Notes: a model not told the origin generated them from the sequence alone. Positions 27,596 to 37,161 are shown, counted from the stretch's first letter. The stretch: DNA of 64,000 nucleotides from Nesterenkonia populi (GCF_007994735.1 NZ_VOIL01000001.1:930001-994000), one strand, 5' to 3'. Made by a program: numbers and translations.

Positions 27596-28534
27596 CTACT
27601 TCCTTGAGGCTGGTTGAATACGAATGCGCACAGCCGCGACGGCGCAGAGCAGGACAGCCGCACCCCCGAGGAGCGTCAGCCACGTGATCCGCTCACCCAG
27701 CAGGAGCGCAGCCCAGCACAGGCTCATGACGGGCTGGATCAGCTGAATCTGGCTCACCCGCGAGACGGGGCCGATGCCCAGGCCCCGGTACCAGGCAAAG
27801 AAGCCGAGGAACATCGAGATGATGCCCAAGTACAGGAACGCCAACCACTGGTGCGGCTCAGCCCGAGGAGACTCTGCGCTCACGGACACCGCGGTGAGCA
27901 GGGCCATCACGGGCAGCGACATCACCAGCGCCCAGCAGATCGTCTGCCACGCCCCGAGCTCGCGCGCCAGCAGGCCGCCCTCCGCGTAGCCGAAGGCTCC
28001 CGCGACCACTGCGGCTAGGAGCAGCGCATCAGGCCAGCCGAACGAGCTGAACCCGCCGCCATGGACAGCTGCAAATGCGCCAGCGGCCAGCGCTCCGAGC
28101 GCCGTTGCGACCCAGAAGGCCCGCGGAGGCCCCTCACCGGTGCGGATGACAGCGACCATCGCAGTGGTGGCCGGGAGGAGGGCAATGATGACGGCGGCAT
28201 GACCTGCAGAGGACGTGGTCAGTGAGTAGGAGGTCAGCATCGGGAATCCGACGACGACGCCTCCAGCGACGACGGCGATCCTGGGCCAGAGCCTTGGGGA
28301 GGGGATGCGCTGGCGGAGCATGAGAAGCACCATGAGAGCGAGCGCCCCGGCAAGCACTGCGCGCGCGGCTCCGACGAAGAGGGGAGGGAGCCCGTCGTAT
28401 TCGACGGCAGCACGCGTCAGCGGGACTGTCAGTGAGAACGCCGCCACCCCGAGCAGACCCCAGAGAATTCCCTGCCTCTCGGAACCGGATAACGGTGCGG
28501 AGACAGAATGAGTAGCGCTACTCTTTGTTCTCAT
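27596..28534 (-). CDS. EamA/DMT-family transporter
   Basis: A 312-residue protein with about ten helices in two EamA repeats, starting at ATG 28534 (MRTKSSATHSVS). The open frame runs further upstream, but that would sit deep inside the divergent MocR gene. A TATTGT box lies 5 nt before the ATG inside that gene, so translation is probably leaderless. The pairing with MocR and LysE suggests export of an amino acid or related metabolite. Confidence 0.85.
   Translation of the reverse strand: MRTKSSATHSVSAPLSGSERQGILWGLLGVAAFSLTVPLTRAAVEYDGLPPLFVGAARAVLAGALALMVLLMLRQRIPSPRLWPRIAVVAGGVVVGFPMLTSYSLTTSSAGHAAVIIALLPATTAMVAVIRTGEGPPRAFWVATALGALAAGAFAAVHGGGFSSFGWPDALLLAAVVAGAFGYAEGGLLARELGAWQTICWALVMSLPVMALLTAVSVSAESPRAEPHQWLAFLYLGIISMFLGFFAWYRGLGIGPVSRVSQIQLIQPVMSLCWAALLLGERITWLTLLGGAAVLLCAVAAVRIRIQPASRK
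28510..28523. promoter_or_regulatory. 14-bp palindrome, probable MocR operator
   Basis: GAGTAGCGCTACTC is a perfect palindrome lying 10 nt before the MocR start codon and inside the 5' end of the EamA reading frame. It overlaps the TACTCT -10 box of the MocR gene, so binding would block that promoter directly. Confidence 0.55.
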
Positions 28535-28545
28535 GAAACACAATA
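28519..28545. promoter_or_regulatory. Overlapping divergent leaderless promoters
   Basis: Plus-strand TACTCT (28519-28524) is 8 nt before the MocR ATG (28533). Minus-strand TATTGT (28545-28540) is 5 nt before the EamA ATG (28534). The two start codons share bases in a CATG, so each -10 lies inside the other gene. Confidence 0.5.
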
Positions 28546-29939
28546 GCACTGGAGTGTTGGTGGAGGAGCTGAGGTCCTGGGCTGAGCAGGCGCCTGCGGG
28601 GGCCAGACTGCCGAGCACCCGGGCGCTGGTGGCTGAGCACGGGGTCAGCCCTGTGACTGTGCAGAAGGCACTCCGGCAGCTGGTCAGCGCCGGGCTCGTG
28701 GAAAGCCGTCCAGGAGTGGGGAACTTCGTCCGTGCGCTGCGGGCCCCAGCGCCGCAGGACTACTCGTGGCAGACTGCCGCGCTCGGACCGCGCAGCGGGT
28801 CACGGGGCCTCGCCTCCGCGCTTCGGAGCATCTCCGGGAACCACATCGACCTCGGCTCCGGTTTTCCGGCCCCGGAGCTCGTGCCTGACCGACTCGTGCG
28901 CACCGCTCTCACCCGTGCCGCGCGCAGCCGGGCCGTGGTGAACTGGCCTTCCGCCGAAGGGTTGCCCGACCTCCGCGCCTGGTTCGCCTCCGAATTGGCG
29001 GAAGAGATGCAGGCGGGCCTCGCTCCTCCCCGTGAGAACGACGTCCTCATCTTCCCCGGCAGTCAGCCCGGTCTGGGAGCCTGCTTCCGGGCGCTGGTGG
29101 GAGCTGGGCAGCCGCTGCTCATCGAGTCGCCCACCTACTGGGGTGCCATCCTGGCTGCGCAGCAGAGCGGCGTGCAGATGGTCCCCGTGCCGATCTCCGG
29201 GGAAGGACCTGACCCCGAGGAGGTGGACCGTGCCTTCCAACGGTCGGGGGCGCGCGTTCTCTATGCGCAGCCGAACTACACCAACCCCACAGGGACGCAG
29301 TGGTCAGCCGAGCGTCGCTCTGCGATCCTCGACGTCATCCGCAGGAACGGTGCGTTCCTGATCGAAGACAACTGGGCCCGGGACTTCGACACCGACTCAC
29401 ATCCCCAGTCAGTCGCCGCCGAGGACGAGGCGGGGCACGTGGTGCATATCCGCTCCCTGACCAAGAGCGTCTCCCCGGCCATCCGGGTCGCGGCCGTGAT
29501 GGCACGCGGTCCCGCCCGGGAACGGCTGCTGGCGGCCGCGCAGGCCGAGACCATCTACGTCAGCGGCGTGCTCCAGGCCGCGGCCCTCGACGTCGTCACC
29601 CAGCCCGCCTGGCGCACCCACCTGCGCGGCGTCGCCCAGCAGCTGCGCAGCCGGCGGACCATGCTTCTTCAGGCCCTCCAGGCGCACGCTCCCCAGGTGG
29701 AGGTCGCCCATGTTCCCCGTGGCGCGTTCCACCTGTGGGTGCGGCTGCCGGACGGCGTGGCCGCGGAGCCCTTCGCCCAGCAGCTGGCGGCTGCGGGAGT
29801 CGGCGTGGTCCCGGGCGACGAGCTGTTTCCCGCTGAGCCGACAGGCGCACACCTGCGGCTCACCTATGCTGGGCCCGCGCCCGAGAAGTATGAGGAGGCC
29901 GCGCAGATCATCGGGCACCTCCTGACCCGCTGGGCCTAG
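28533..29939 (+). CDS. MocR-family regulator (GntR HTH fused to aminotransferase fold)
   Basis: A 468-residue protein. The GntR winged helix at about 5-70 (LPSTRALVAEHGVSPVTVQKALRQLVSAGLVES) is followed by a class I aminotransferase-like domain. The PLP lysine is Lys311 (RSLTKSVSPAIRVA), and NYTNPTG and ARDF stretches complete the cofactor site. MocR proteins use PLP plus an amino compound as effector. It is divergent from the EamA-LysE pair and probably controls it. The start codon overlaps the EamA start codon, suggesting leaderless transcripts. Confidence 0.88.
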   Translation: MKHNSTGVLVEELRSWAEQAPAGARLPSTRALVAEHGVSPVTVQKALRQLVSAGLVESRPGVGNFVRALRAPAPQDYSWQTAALGPRSGSRGLASALRSISGNHIDLGSGFPAPELVPDRLVRTALTRAARSRAVVNWPSAEGLPDLRAWFASELAEEMQAGLAPPRENDVLIFPGSQPGLGACFRALVGAGQPLLIESPTYWGAILAAQQSGVQMVPVPISGEGPDPEEVDRAFQRSGARVLYAQPNYTNPTGTQWSAERRSAILDVIRRNGAFLIEDNWARDFDTDSHPQSVAAEDEAGHVVHIRSLTKSVSPAIRVAAVMARGPARERLLAAAQAETIYVSGVLQAAALDVVTQPAWRTHLRGVAQQLRSRRTMLLQALQAHAPQVEVAHVPRGAFHLWVRLPDGVAAEPFAQQLAAAGVGVVPGDELFPAEPTGAHLRLTYAGPAPEKYEEAAQIIGHLLTRWA

Positions 29940-29977
29940 ATGCCAGGGCGGCTGCACGGTGCGTGCCGTTCGGTGCA

Positions 29978-29983
29978 TAGGAT
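29978..29983 (+). promoter_or_regulatory. -10 box of leaderless EamA gene
   Basis: TAGGAT lies 6 nt before the GTG at 29990, matching the arrangement expected for a leaderless actinobacterial transcript. Confidence 0.45.
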
Positions 29984-29989
29984 GCCCGG

Positions 29990-30880
29990 GTGATCTCTCC
30001 TGCGCGCGGCGTGCTGCTGATGCTGGTGGGCACCTTCGCCCTCGCCGGGTCCGCCGCGATCATCGCCGGCCTCGACTCCGAGCCGATGAGCGTGGCAGCT
30101 TGGCGGTGCCTGCTCGCATGCCCCATGCTGCTGCCCTTCATCATCTGGGAGCTGCGCCGCGTGGACCGGGCCGACGCGCTGCCCGTGCGCACGCTCACAG
30201 GGGCGGTCATCGGCGGTGTCGCGATCGGCGCCGACTACACGTTCTACAACACCTCGATCGTCGTCATCGGGGCCGGCATCGCCACCGTTCTCATCAACAT
30301 CCAGCTCGTCATCCTCCCGCTCCTGGGCTGGGCGGCAGAAGGCATCCGGCCCATGCGCTCCCTGCTGTGGATCGTGCCGATGATGCTGCTCGGCGTCGCG
30401 CTCGCCGCCGGAGCCTTCGGGGAGGACGCCCTGAACTGGCAGGGGGTCCTCGCCGGACTCGCCGCGGGCACCTGCTACGCCCTCTACCTGGCGATCATCC
30501 GCCGCACCGCCCCGCGCACCCTCCGCCCCGCCCCCTTCACCGTGCTGGGGATCGTCTGCCTGTCCGCGGGGCTCGTCAGCCTCGCCGCCGCCGGCATCTC
30601 CGGCCGGCTCACCGCCCCTGAGACGTGGGAGGGCTGGGCCTGGTTCGCGGTGCTCGCCCTGGTGGGGCAGGTCATCACCTACCTGTGCTTCAACATGGCG
30701 ATGACAGGCCTCAGCGAGACCGCCTCCTCCACCCTCATGCTGCTGAGCGCCGTCTTCGCGGTGATGCTCGATGTCGTGATCTTCGCCCGGGTTCCCACCG
30801 CCTGGCAGCTGCTGGGCTGCGCGCTCATCATCCTGGGCGCATGGTTCGCGGCCACCCGCAGCCGCCGCGCTCCGGCATAG
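29990..30880 (+). CDS. EamA/DMT-family transporter
   Basis: A 296-residue membrane protein with about ten helices in two EamA repeats; the second repeat ends QLLGCALIILGAWFAATR. The start is GTG, preceded at 6 nt by TAGGAT and with no ribosome site, so probably leaderless. It follows the MocR gene by 50 nt on the same strand but with its own promoter. The substrate is unknown; it is the second DMT exporter in 3 kb. Confidence 0.87.
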   Translation: MISPARGVLLMLVGTFALAGSAAIIAGLDSEPMSVAAWRCLLACPMLLPFIIWELRRVDRADALPVRTLTGAVIGGVAIGADYTFYNTSIVVIGAGIATVLINIQLVILPLLGWAAEGIRPMRSLLWIVPMMLLGVALAAGAFGEDALNWQGVLAGLAAGTCYALYLAIIRRTAPRTLRPAPFTVLGIVCLSAGLVSLAAAGISGRLTAPETWEGWAWFAVLALVGQVITYLCFNMAMTGLSETASSTLMLLSAVFAVMLDVVIFARVPTAWQLLGCALIILGAWFAATRSRRAPA

Positions 30881-30924
30881 GCTGGGCGCAGCAGAAGAAG
30901 CGCAACCCCCGTAAGGAGAGCCTC

Positions 30925-32205
30925 GTGGGATACCCCATGCCGGGAATGTGGGTGCAGGAGCACACCCTTGACGTGCCGCTGAACTGGGAGAACCCTGCGG
31001 CGGAGACCATCCGGCTGTTCGTCCGGGAGCTCGTGCACCCGGAGAAGCGGAGCGCAGACCTGCCGCTGCTGCTGTTCCTGCAGGGCGGCCCCGGCGGTGC
31101 GAACCCTCGGCCCACCGCACCCGGCTCCTGGATCAAGGAGGCGCTGGAGCACTACCGGATCATCCTGGCGGACCAGCGCGGCACCGGGCGCTCCACCCCG
31201 CTGGAGGCTCGCGACGTTGCCGAACGGGGCAGTGCCGAGGCAGGCGCCGACTACCTGGCCCTGTTCCGCGCGGACTCGATCATCCGCGATGTCGAGCACG
31301 TCCGGCATACCCTCTTCGGCGGACGGAAGTGGGCCACCCTCGGGCAGTCCTACGGCGGGTTCCTCACCCTCACCTACCTGTCCTTCCACCCGGAGGCGCT
31401 GGCCGCCTGCTACGTGACGGGCGGCATTCCCGGCGTCCCGCCGAGGGCCGCCGACATCTACGCGCGCACCTTCCCGCGCGTGGAGGAGAAGACTGCCGAA
31501 TACTATCGCCGCTACCCGCAGGACGCGGACACCATCGCGCAGATCGCCGACCTGCTGATGGAGGAGGATGTCCTCCTGCCCGACGGCGATCGGCTCACCG
31601 TCCGGCGGTTCCAGTCCCTCGGCCAGGACTTCGGGATGAAGCCGGGCTTCGAGCGTATGCACTGGCTGGCAGAGACGGCGTTCGCCCGGCCCGGCCGGCT
31701 CTCCGAGGGGTTCCTCGAGGACGTGCAGGTCCAATCCTCCCAGGCGGGCCGCACCCTGTACTGGACCCTGCAGGAGGCGATCTACGCGGACCCGGCCTCG
31801 GGTCCCACCGGGTGGGCGGCTCAGGCGGAGCGGGACCGCCGTTCTCAGTTCTCGGAGGGGGAGAGGCCTCTGCTGCTCACAGGCGAGATGTCCTTCCCAT
31901 GGATGTTCGAGGAGATCCGCGCCCTCAAGCCGATGGCCCCGGCGGTGAATGCGCTGCACCGGAAGGAGGACTGGGCGCCGATCTATGACCTCGAGCGGCT
32001 GGCCTCCAACGAGGTGCCGCTGGCGGCCGCGGTCTACTTCGACGACATGTTCGTGGACGCGGAGCTGTCGCTGGGCACGCTCAGCCGGATCGGGAATTCT
32101 CAGCGCTGGGTGACCAACGAGTTCGAGCATGACGGCATCGGCTCAGGCCGCACCTTCACCCGGCTCCGCGACCTTGTCGCAGACCGCGGCGGCGAGCAGC
32201 ACTGA
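30925..32205 (+). CDS. Proline iminopeptidase-type alpha/beta hydrolase (S33)
   Basis: A 426-residue S33 peptidase. The oxyanion region is QGGPGGANPRP (about 53-62), the nucleophile elbow is GQSYGG with Ser142, and RIILADQRGTGRS is the usual second motif. It removes N-terminal proline from small peptides in the cytoplasm. GTG 30925 is chosen because AAGGAG sits 6 nt upstream; the frame is open further back within the EamA gene. With PutA 1 kb downstream it would feed proline into catabolism. It overlaps the convergent LysR gene by 50 nt. Confidence 0.88.
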   Translation: MGYPMPGMWVQEHTLDVPLNWENPAAETIRLFVRELVHPEKRSADLPLLLFLQGGPGGANPRPTAPGSWIKEALEHYRIILADQRGTGRSTPLEARDVAERGSAEAGADYLALFRADSIIRDVEHVRHTLFGGRKWATLGQSYGGFLTLTYLSFHPEALAACYVTGGIPGVPPRAADIYARTFPRVEEKTAEYYRRYPQDADTIAQIADLLMEEDVLLPDGDRLTVRRFQSLGQDFGMKPGFERMHWLAETAFARPGRLSEGFLEDVQVQSSQAGRTLYWTLQEAIYADPASGPTGWAAQAERDRRSQFSEGERPLLLTGEMSFPWMFEEIRALKPMAPAVNALHRKEDWAPIYDLERLASNEVPLAAAVYFDDMFVDAELSLGTLSRIGNSQRWVTNEFEHDGIGSGRTFTRLRDLVADRGGEQH

Positions 32206-33085
32206 GCCGGAAGGCCTCCCGCAGGGCGCTGCGGCAGGCCTGGGCCGCTGGGGTTTCGGCCGAGGCGCGGCGGGCCGTGGTGTAGATGCTCCGCGACGGC
32301 TCCTGAGGCAGGGGCAGCAGGGCGACGCCGTCGGTGCCCTGGTCTGTCAGCAGCAGCTCCGGGAGGATCCCGACGGCGAGCCCCGCCCGGATGATCCGCA
32401 GGTGCGAGACCAGATCATCCGTGGTGAACCGGGCGTCCGGCTCGAACCCGAGCGCCCGGCACTGCTGCAGGGACCATTCGCGCGACGCCGTGCCTGCCGG
32501 CTCCATCACCCACGGGTAGGCGTCCAGGTCATCGGGCGCCGTGTCGGCGAGCTGGCTCGGCACCACCACCCACAGCCGGTCGGTGCCCAGCTCCTCGATG
32601 TCGAACTCAGCCTGCCGGGGCCGGCTCACCCCCGGATACTGCTCGGCGACCACCAGGTCGTGCCGGCGTCCGGCGAGGTCGAACAGTGCCCGCTCCGGGG
32701 GTGCCTGGACCACTTCGACCCGCAGGTCCGGGTGGTCAGCCTTCAGCCGGGTCAGGGCTGAGGGCGCAAGGGCGAGCGCAGCTGACTGGAACACGGAGAG
32801 CCGGAGCACCCCGGAGAGCTCCGGCTCCCCGGCGGACAGTGATCGCAGCGCCTCGTCCTGCAGATCCAGCATCGTCCGGGCGTGCTCGGCCAGACGCAGC
32901 CCGGCGGGGGTCAGGCGCAGGGATCGGCCCCCGCGGTGGAACAGCTCCGCGCCGGCCTCCCGCTCCAGCTGGGTCAGCTGCTGGGACACCGTCGAAGGGC
33001 TCAGTCCCATCGCTCCAGCGGCCGCGGACACGGTTCCGCGGAGCCGGAAGGCGTGGAGCAGGCGCAGCCGGTGGAGGTTCAGCAT
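32156..33085 (-). CDS. LysR-family regulator divergent from putA
   Basis: A 309-residue LysR regulator with HTH at about 1-60 (LRLLHAFRLRGTVSAAAGAMGLSPSTVSQQLTQLEREAG) and a periplasmic-binding-like effector domain. ATG 33085 is preferred over 33106 because TAATAT lies 7 nt upstream. Its 3' end runs 50 nt into the convergent peptidase gene. The position, 89 bp from putA, suggests it controls putA or itself; the effector is not known. Confidence 0.87.
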   Translation of the reverse strand: MLNLHRLRLLHAFRLRGTVSAAAGAMGLSPSTVSQQLTQLEREAGAELFHRGGRSLRLTPAGLRLAEHARTMLDLQDEALRSLSAGEPELSGVLRLSVFQSAALALAPSALTRLKADHPDLRVEVVQAPPERALFDLAGRRHDLVVAEQYPGVSRPRQAEFDIEELGTDRLWVVVPSQLADTAPDDLDAYPWVMEPAGTASREWSLQQCRALGFEPDARFTTDDLVSHLRIIRAGLAVGILPELLLTDQGTDGVALLPLPQEPSRSIYTTARRASAETPAAQACRSALREAFRLSAARRRGLRQGRGAG

Positions 33086-33092
33086 GACGCCG

Positions 33093-33098
33093 ATATTA
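33093..33098 (-). promoter_or_regulatory. -10 box of leaderless LysR gene
   Basis: On the minus strand TAATAT lies 7 nt before ATG 33085. It is the strongest -10 in this gap and sits inside the longer alternative reading frame, arguing against that longer start. Confidence 0.5.
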
Positions 33099-33161
33099 CT
33101 GATCATCCGATGCTTCCGGGAAGCACTGTTCGGTTTTATCGAAAAGTGGGATCGGCCTCCC

Positions 33162-33167
33162 TATGCT
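33162..33167 (+). promoter_or_regulatory. -10 box of putA
   Basis: TATGCT lies 7 nt before ATG 33175, consistent with a leaderless putA message. The earlier in-frame ATG at 33163 is within this box and is therefore unlikely to be used. Confidence 0.5.
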
Positions 33168-33174
33168 TGCCTCT

Positions 33175-36100
33175 ATGAGTGAGACCACGTTCGCGCACCC
33201 CACCGATGAGCAGGCGCGCCTCGAGCTTGAGGCGCTCGCCGATGACGCCGTCGAGCAGGTTCGCCGCTGGCTGCAGCGCACCCAGGCCTCCGGCGTCGCC
33301 CCGCACAAATCCGCCAAGGCGCTCTCCGCGGTGCTGTCCCACCCCACCGGGCTGGACTTCACGGTGGGATTCGTGGACCGGGTGATCCGCACTGAGGACA
33401 CCAAGGCCGCCGCCTCCGCGCTGAAGGACCTCGGCGAGCTCGCCCCCGACACCCTGGACGCGCTCGAGCTCGCCCAGATCCGCACCGGCTCCGCCCTGGG
33501 CAAGATGCTTCCCGACGTCGTCGTACCTGCCGCGCGCCGCCGGATGCGTTCCATGGTGGGGCACATGGTGGTCGACGCCCGCGGCAGACAGTTCGGCAAG
33601 GCCGTCGCCAAGATCCGCAAGGACGGCAACCGGCTGAACATCAACCTGCTCGGAGAGGCAGTCCTCGGCGAGCAGGAGGCGGACAAGCACCTGGATGACA
33701 CGTTCCGCCTGCTGCGCCGCGACGACGTCGACTACGTGTCCATCAAGGCCAGCTCCATTGCCAGCCGGATCAGCATGTGGGGGTTCGAGGAGACCGTCGA
33801 CTACGTCACCGAGAGGCTCATCCCCCTCTACGCTGAGGCGGCCGCCGCCCCCGCAGGCTCCAAGTTCATCAACCTGGACATGGAGGAGTACCGGGACCTG
33901 CGGCTGACCATCGACATCTTCAAACGGCTGCTCTCCCGCCCGGAGATGAAGGACTACGAGGCAGGGATCGTCATCCAGGCCTACCTGCCGGACGCGCTCG
34001 CCGCCGTCCAGGAGCTCACGGAGTTCGCCGGCGCCCGGGTCGACGCCGGTGGGGCGGGCATCAAGATCCGCCTGGTCAAGGGCGCGAACCTGGCGATGGA
34101 GCGGGCCCACGCGGACGTTCACGACTGGCCCGTGGCCACCTGCGAGTCCAAGGAGGCCAGCGATGCCAACTACAAGCGGGTGCTGCACTGGCTCCTGACT
34201 GCCGAGCGGATGCGCGGCGTCCGGCTCGGCGTTGCGGGTCAGAATCTCTTCGACATCGCGTTCGCCCACCTGCTGGGCGCCCGCCGCGGGGTCACGGAGC
34301 GGCTGGAGTTTGAGATGCTCCAGGGCATGGCCGCCGAGCAGCAGCAGACCCTCCGGGAGGACGTCGGCCAGCTGCTGCTCTACGTGCCGGCTGTCCGTCC
34401 CGAGGAGTTCGACGTCGCGGTCTCCTACCTGGTGCGCCGGCTCGAGGAGAACGCCGCCAGTGAGAACTTCATGTCCGGGATCTTCGGGCTCAGCGTGGAC
34501 GACGCCGGCCGCGGCAGCGAGGCGTTCCTCCGGGAGGAGGGACGGTTCCGCTCCTCGGTGAGCACTCTGGCCGGAATCCTCGATCAGGACGGCGACGCCG
34601 CACCCGAGCCGAACCACACCCAGGACCGCCTCGCGGAGGAGGACGCCGAGCCCGGCGACTACGCCGACGGGATCCCCGCCTTCCGCAACGAGCCGGACAC
34701 CAACCCGGCCCTGGAGCCCAACCAGCGGTGGACCGAGAAGGTCATCGCCCAGGCGACTCCGCAGTGGCTCGCTCAGCAGTCGGTCCCGGAAACCGTAGCG
34801 GCCGAGCATGTTGATGCCCTGGTGGAGCAGGCCCGCGGCGCCGGTGAGCAATGGGCGGCACGGCCCGCCGCTGAGCGTGCCCGGATCCTCTACCGTGCCG
34901 CGGACATTATGGCCGCCCGGCGGGGGCATCTTGCATCGGTGGCCGCCGCAGAGGTCGGCAAGGCGCTGGCCCAGTCCGACCCGGAGATCTCTGAGGCGAT
35001 CGACTTCATCCGCTATTACGCCCACCGCGCCCTTGAGCTGGAGCAGGTGGAGGGCGCAGTGTTCACGCCTGACCGGCTGGTGCTGGTCACCCCTCCGTGG
35101 AACTTCCCGCTGGCGATTCCCACCGGCGGCACGGTCGCGGCCCTGGCGGCCGGTGCCGCCGTGATTCACAAGCCGCCGCAGCCGACCCCGCGCTGCTCGA
35201 CGGCGCTGCTGGAGTGCCTGTGGGATGCCGGGGTTCCCCGGAAGGTGCTGCACGGCATGCACCCGGATGAGGGGGAGGCCGGGAAGAAGCTGATCTCCCA
35301 CGACGGCGTGGACCGGGTCATCCTCACCGGCGCCTCCGAGACCGCGGCCCTCTTCCGCTCCTGGAAGCCGGACCTGACCATCAATGCGGAGACCTCCGGC
35401 AAGGACGCTCTCGTGGTGACGCCCGCCGCGGACCGGGACCTCGCCGTCGCCGACCTGGTGAGCTCCGCGTTCGGGCACGCCGGCCAGAAGTGCTCCGCCG
35501 CTTCCTTGGGAATCCTGGTGGGCAGTGTCTACAGCTCGGAGCGGTTTCGGCGGCAGCTGGTGGATGCGGCCTCGTCTCTGGTGGTCGACTGGCCGCAGAA
35601 CCTCTCCGCCACGGTGGGCCCGCTCACCGAGCAGCCCAGCGAGAAGCTGCAGCGGGCCCTGACCACCTTGGAGCAGGGGGAGGAGTGGCTGCTGGAGCCC
35701 CGTCAGCTGGACGACACCGGCCGCCTCTGGTCCCCGGGCATCAAGACGGGGGTGAAGCCGGGCAGCTTCTTCCACCTCACCGAGGTGTTCGGCCCGGTGC
35801 TCGGGCTCATGGAGGCCAAGGACCTGGACGAGTCCGTCGCCCTGCAGAACGCCGTCGAGTACGGGCTGACGGGCGGCATCCACTCCCTGGAGCCGGCCGA
35901 GGTGGAGCAGTGGCTGGAGCAGGTCCAGATCGGCAACGCGTACGTGAACCGGGGCATCACTGGAGCGATCGTGCAGCGGCAGCCGTTCGGCGGCTGGAAG
36001 AAGTCGTCGGTGGGGCTGGGCTCCAAGGCGGGCGGCCCCAACTATGTGATGCTTTTCGGCACCTGGGAGGACGCGGTCGACGTCGCTTCGGCGGCGCGCG

Positions 36101-36744
36101 TCCCGGCGCCTGAGGGGACCGTGGGGGAGCTGCTTGCGGACGCCCTGGACCGGAAGACGGTCACCGAGTCCGGGTACGCCTGGCTGAAGGCCGCCGCAGC
36201 CTCAGACGCCGCCGCCTGGGACGCCGAGTTCGGCACCCCGAAGGACCCCACGGGGCTGAAATCCGAGGCGAACATCTTCCGGTACCTGCCCACCAGCGTG
36301 GTCCTGCGTGTGGGGGCCGACGCCGAGCCGCACCACGTGCTCCGCACGGTCATCGCCGGCCATACGGCTGGTGCGGGAGCTGTGATCTCCGTGGACAAGG
36401 AGGCGTCCAAGCAGACTCGCCGTGCGGTGAAGCTCGCTGCGAAAGCCTTCGGGATGGATGTGGAGAAGAACGAGTCGGAGGAGGAGTTCGCGGCCGCGCT
36501 CGCCGAGGGCCAGTACGACCAGGGCGTGGGCGCCCGGGTCCGCGCCGTCGGCTCCCTCAGCCCGGTGGTCTGGGAAGCGGTGGCGTCCCGCCCCGAGGTG
36601 GCCCTGCTGGATGACCCGGTGACCGGGTCAGGCCGCGTGGAGCTGCGTCACTGGGTGAAGGAGCAGTCGGTCTCCATGACCCTGCACCGCTTCGGCAACC
36701 CCTCCCCCCAGTTCAAGGCGCTCGCAGAACGGTTCAAGGCGTAG
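33175..36744 (+). CDS. putA: Bifunctional proline dehydrogenase / L-glutamate-gamma-semialdehyde dehydrogenase
   Basis: An 1189-residue PutA. The FAD-dependent proline dehydrogenase barrel spans about 110-470 (VSIKASSIASRIS, IKIRLVKGANLAMERAH, LLGARRGVTERLEFEMLQGM). The aldehyde dehydrogenase domain follows from about 515, with TPPWNFPLAIPTGG, Glu in NAETSGKD and nucleophile Cys773 (GHAGQKCSAA). A further C-terminal domain of about 190 residues ends the protein. It converts proline to glutamate, feeding electrons to quinone and NADH. There is no N-terminal ribbon-helix-helix, so it does not act as its own repressor; the divergent LysR may do that. Confidence 0.95.
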   Translation: MSETTFAHPTDEQARLELEALADDAVEQVRRWLQRTQASGVAPHKSAKALSAVLSHPTGLDFTVGFVDRVIRTEDTKAAASALKDLGELAPDTLDALELAQIRTGSALGKMLPDVVVPAARRRMRSMVGHMVVDARGRQFGKAVAKIRKDGNRLNINLLGEAVLGEQEADKHLDDTFRLLRRDDVDYVSIKASSIASRISMWGFEETVDYVTERLIPLYAEAAAAPAGSKFINLDMEEYRDLRLTIDIFKRLLSRPEMKDYEAGIVIQAYLPDALAAVQELTEFAGARVDAGGAGIKIRLVKGANLAMERAHADVHDWPVATCESKEASDANYKRVLHWLLTAERMRGVRLGVAGQNLFDIAFAHLLGARRGVTERLEFEMLQGMAAEQQQTLREDVGQLLLYVPAVRPEEFDVAVSYLVRRLEENAASENFMSGIFGLSVDDAGRGSEAFLREEGRFRSSVSTLAGILDQDGDAAPEPNHTQDRLAEEDAEPGDYADGIPAFRNEPDTNPALEPNQRWTEKVIAQATPQWLAQQSVPETVAAEHVDALVEQARGAGEQWAARPAAERARILYRAADIMAARRGHLASVAAAEVGKALAQSDPEISEAIDFIRYYAHRALELEQVEGAVFTPDRLVLVTPPWNFPLAIPTGGTVAALAAGAAVIHKPPQPTPRCSTALLECLWDAGVPRKVLHGMHPDEGEAGKKLISHDGVDRVILTGASETAALFRSWKPDLTINAETSGKDALVVTPAADRDLAVADLVSSAFGHAGQKCSAASLGILVGSVYSSERFRRQLVDAASSLVVDWPQNLSATVGPLTEQPSEKLQRALTTLEQGEEWLLEPRQLDDTGRLWSPGIKTGVKPGSFFHLTEVFGPVLGLMEAKDLDESVALQNAVEYGLTGGIHSLEPAEVEQWLEQVQIGNAYVNRGITGAIVQRQPFGGWKKSSVGLGSKAGGPNYVMLFGTWEDAVDVASAARVPAPEGTVGELLADALDRKTVTESGYAWLKAAAASDAAAWDAEFGTPKDPTGLKSEANIFRYLPTSVVLRVGADAEPHHVLRTVIAGHTAGAGAVISVDKEASKQTRRAVKLAAKAFGMDVEKNESEEEFAAALAEGQYDQGVGARVRAVGSLSPVVWEAVASRPEVALLDDPVTGSGRVELRHWVKEQSVSMTLHRFGNPSPQFKALAERFKA

Positions 36745-37137
36745 CAGCATTCCGGCGGAAACTGCGCCGACCGAACGCCAGAACTCCTCCTGGGAACGGC
36801 GCCATTCGGAGACGTCGGCGAAGCCCTCTTTTTCAGCGTGGACAATCTCATCCGAACGCAGGCTTCATGGTTGGAGCAGCCCCATGTGATCGACCACTGG
36901 TGCACCAGCGATGATGAGGAAGGGGATTTCGTCATTGAGCTGAACGACGGTCGTGTGTGGGCTTTTGAGCTCAAAGCCTCTGTACGAATCCCAGGCAAGG
37001 ACTTTGGTGGCCTCCGGAAAATGCGGGATGCAGTGGGCGATCGTTCCGCTGCGGGAATCGCGCTGAGCACGGGCACTCGCTCCTACATCTATGAGGACCG
37101 GCTCCGCGTCATGCCGATCGACCGGCTCTGGTGCTGA
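36745..37137 (+). pseudogene. C-terminal remnant of a DUF4143 AAA-type ATPase
   Basis: From the putA stop codon onward the same frame stays open and reads like the end of a DUF4143 ATP-binding protein. A degraded LLGTAPFGDVGEALFFS stretch is followed by the nuclease-like C-domain (DGRVWAFELKASVRIPGKDFGGLRKMRDAVGDRSAAGIALSTG...DRLRVMPIDRLW). The AAA domain with Walker motifs is absent and no good start codon exists upstream; the only near one is GTG 36838. It is most likely a relic left by deletion. Confidence 0.6.
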
Positions 37138-37161
37138 GCGCCTGAAGACGTAGAGGTCTGC

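Noticed and set aside
33136..35883. Very long open frame antisense to putA (over 900 codons)
   Set aside because: It is a GC-rich mirror of the putA reading frame; composition is biased, no motif is recognisable, and putA has all catalytic residues.
36838..37137. Independent small gene starting at GTG 36838
   Set aside because: No ribosome site; the similarity to DUF4143 proteins continues upstream of the GTG, so it is treated as part of a relic.
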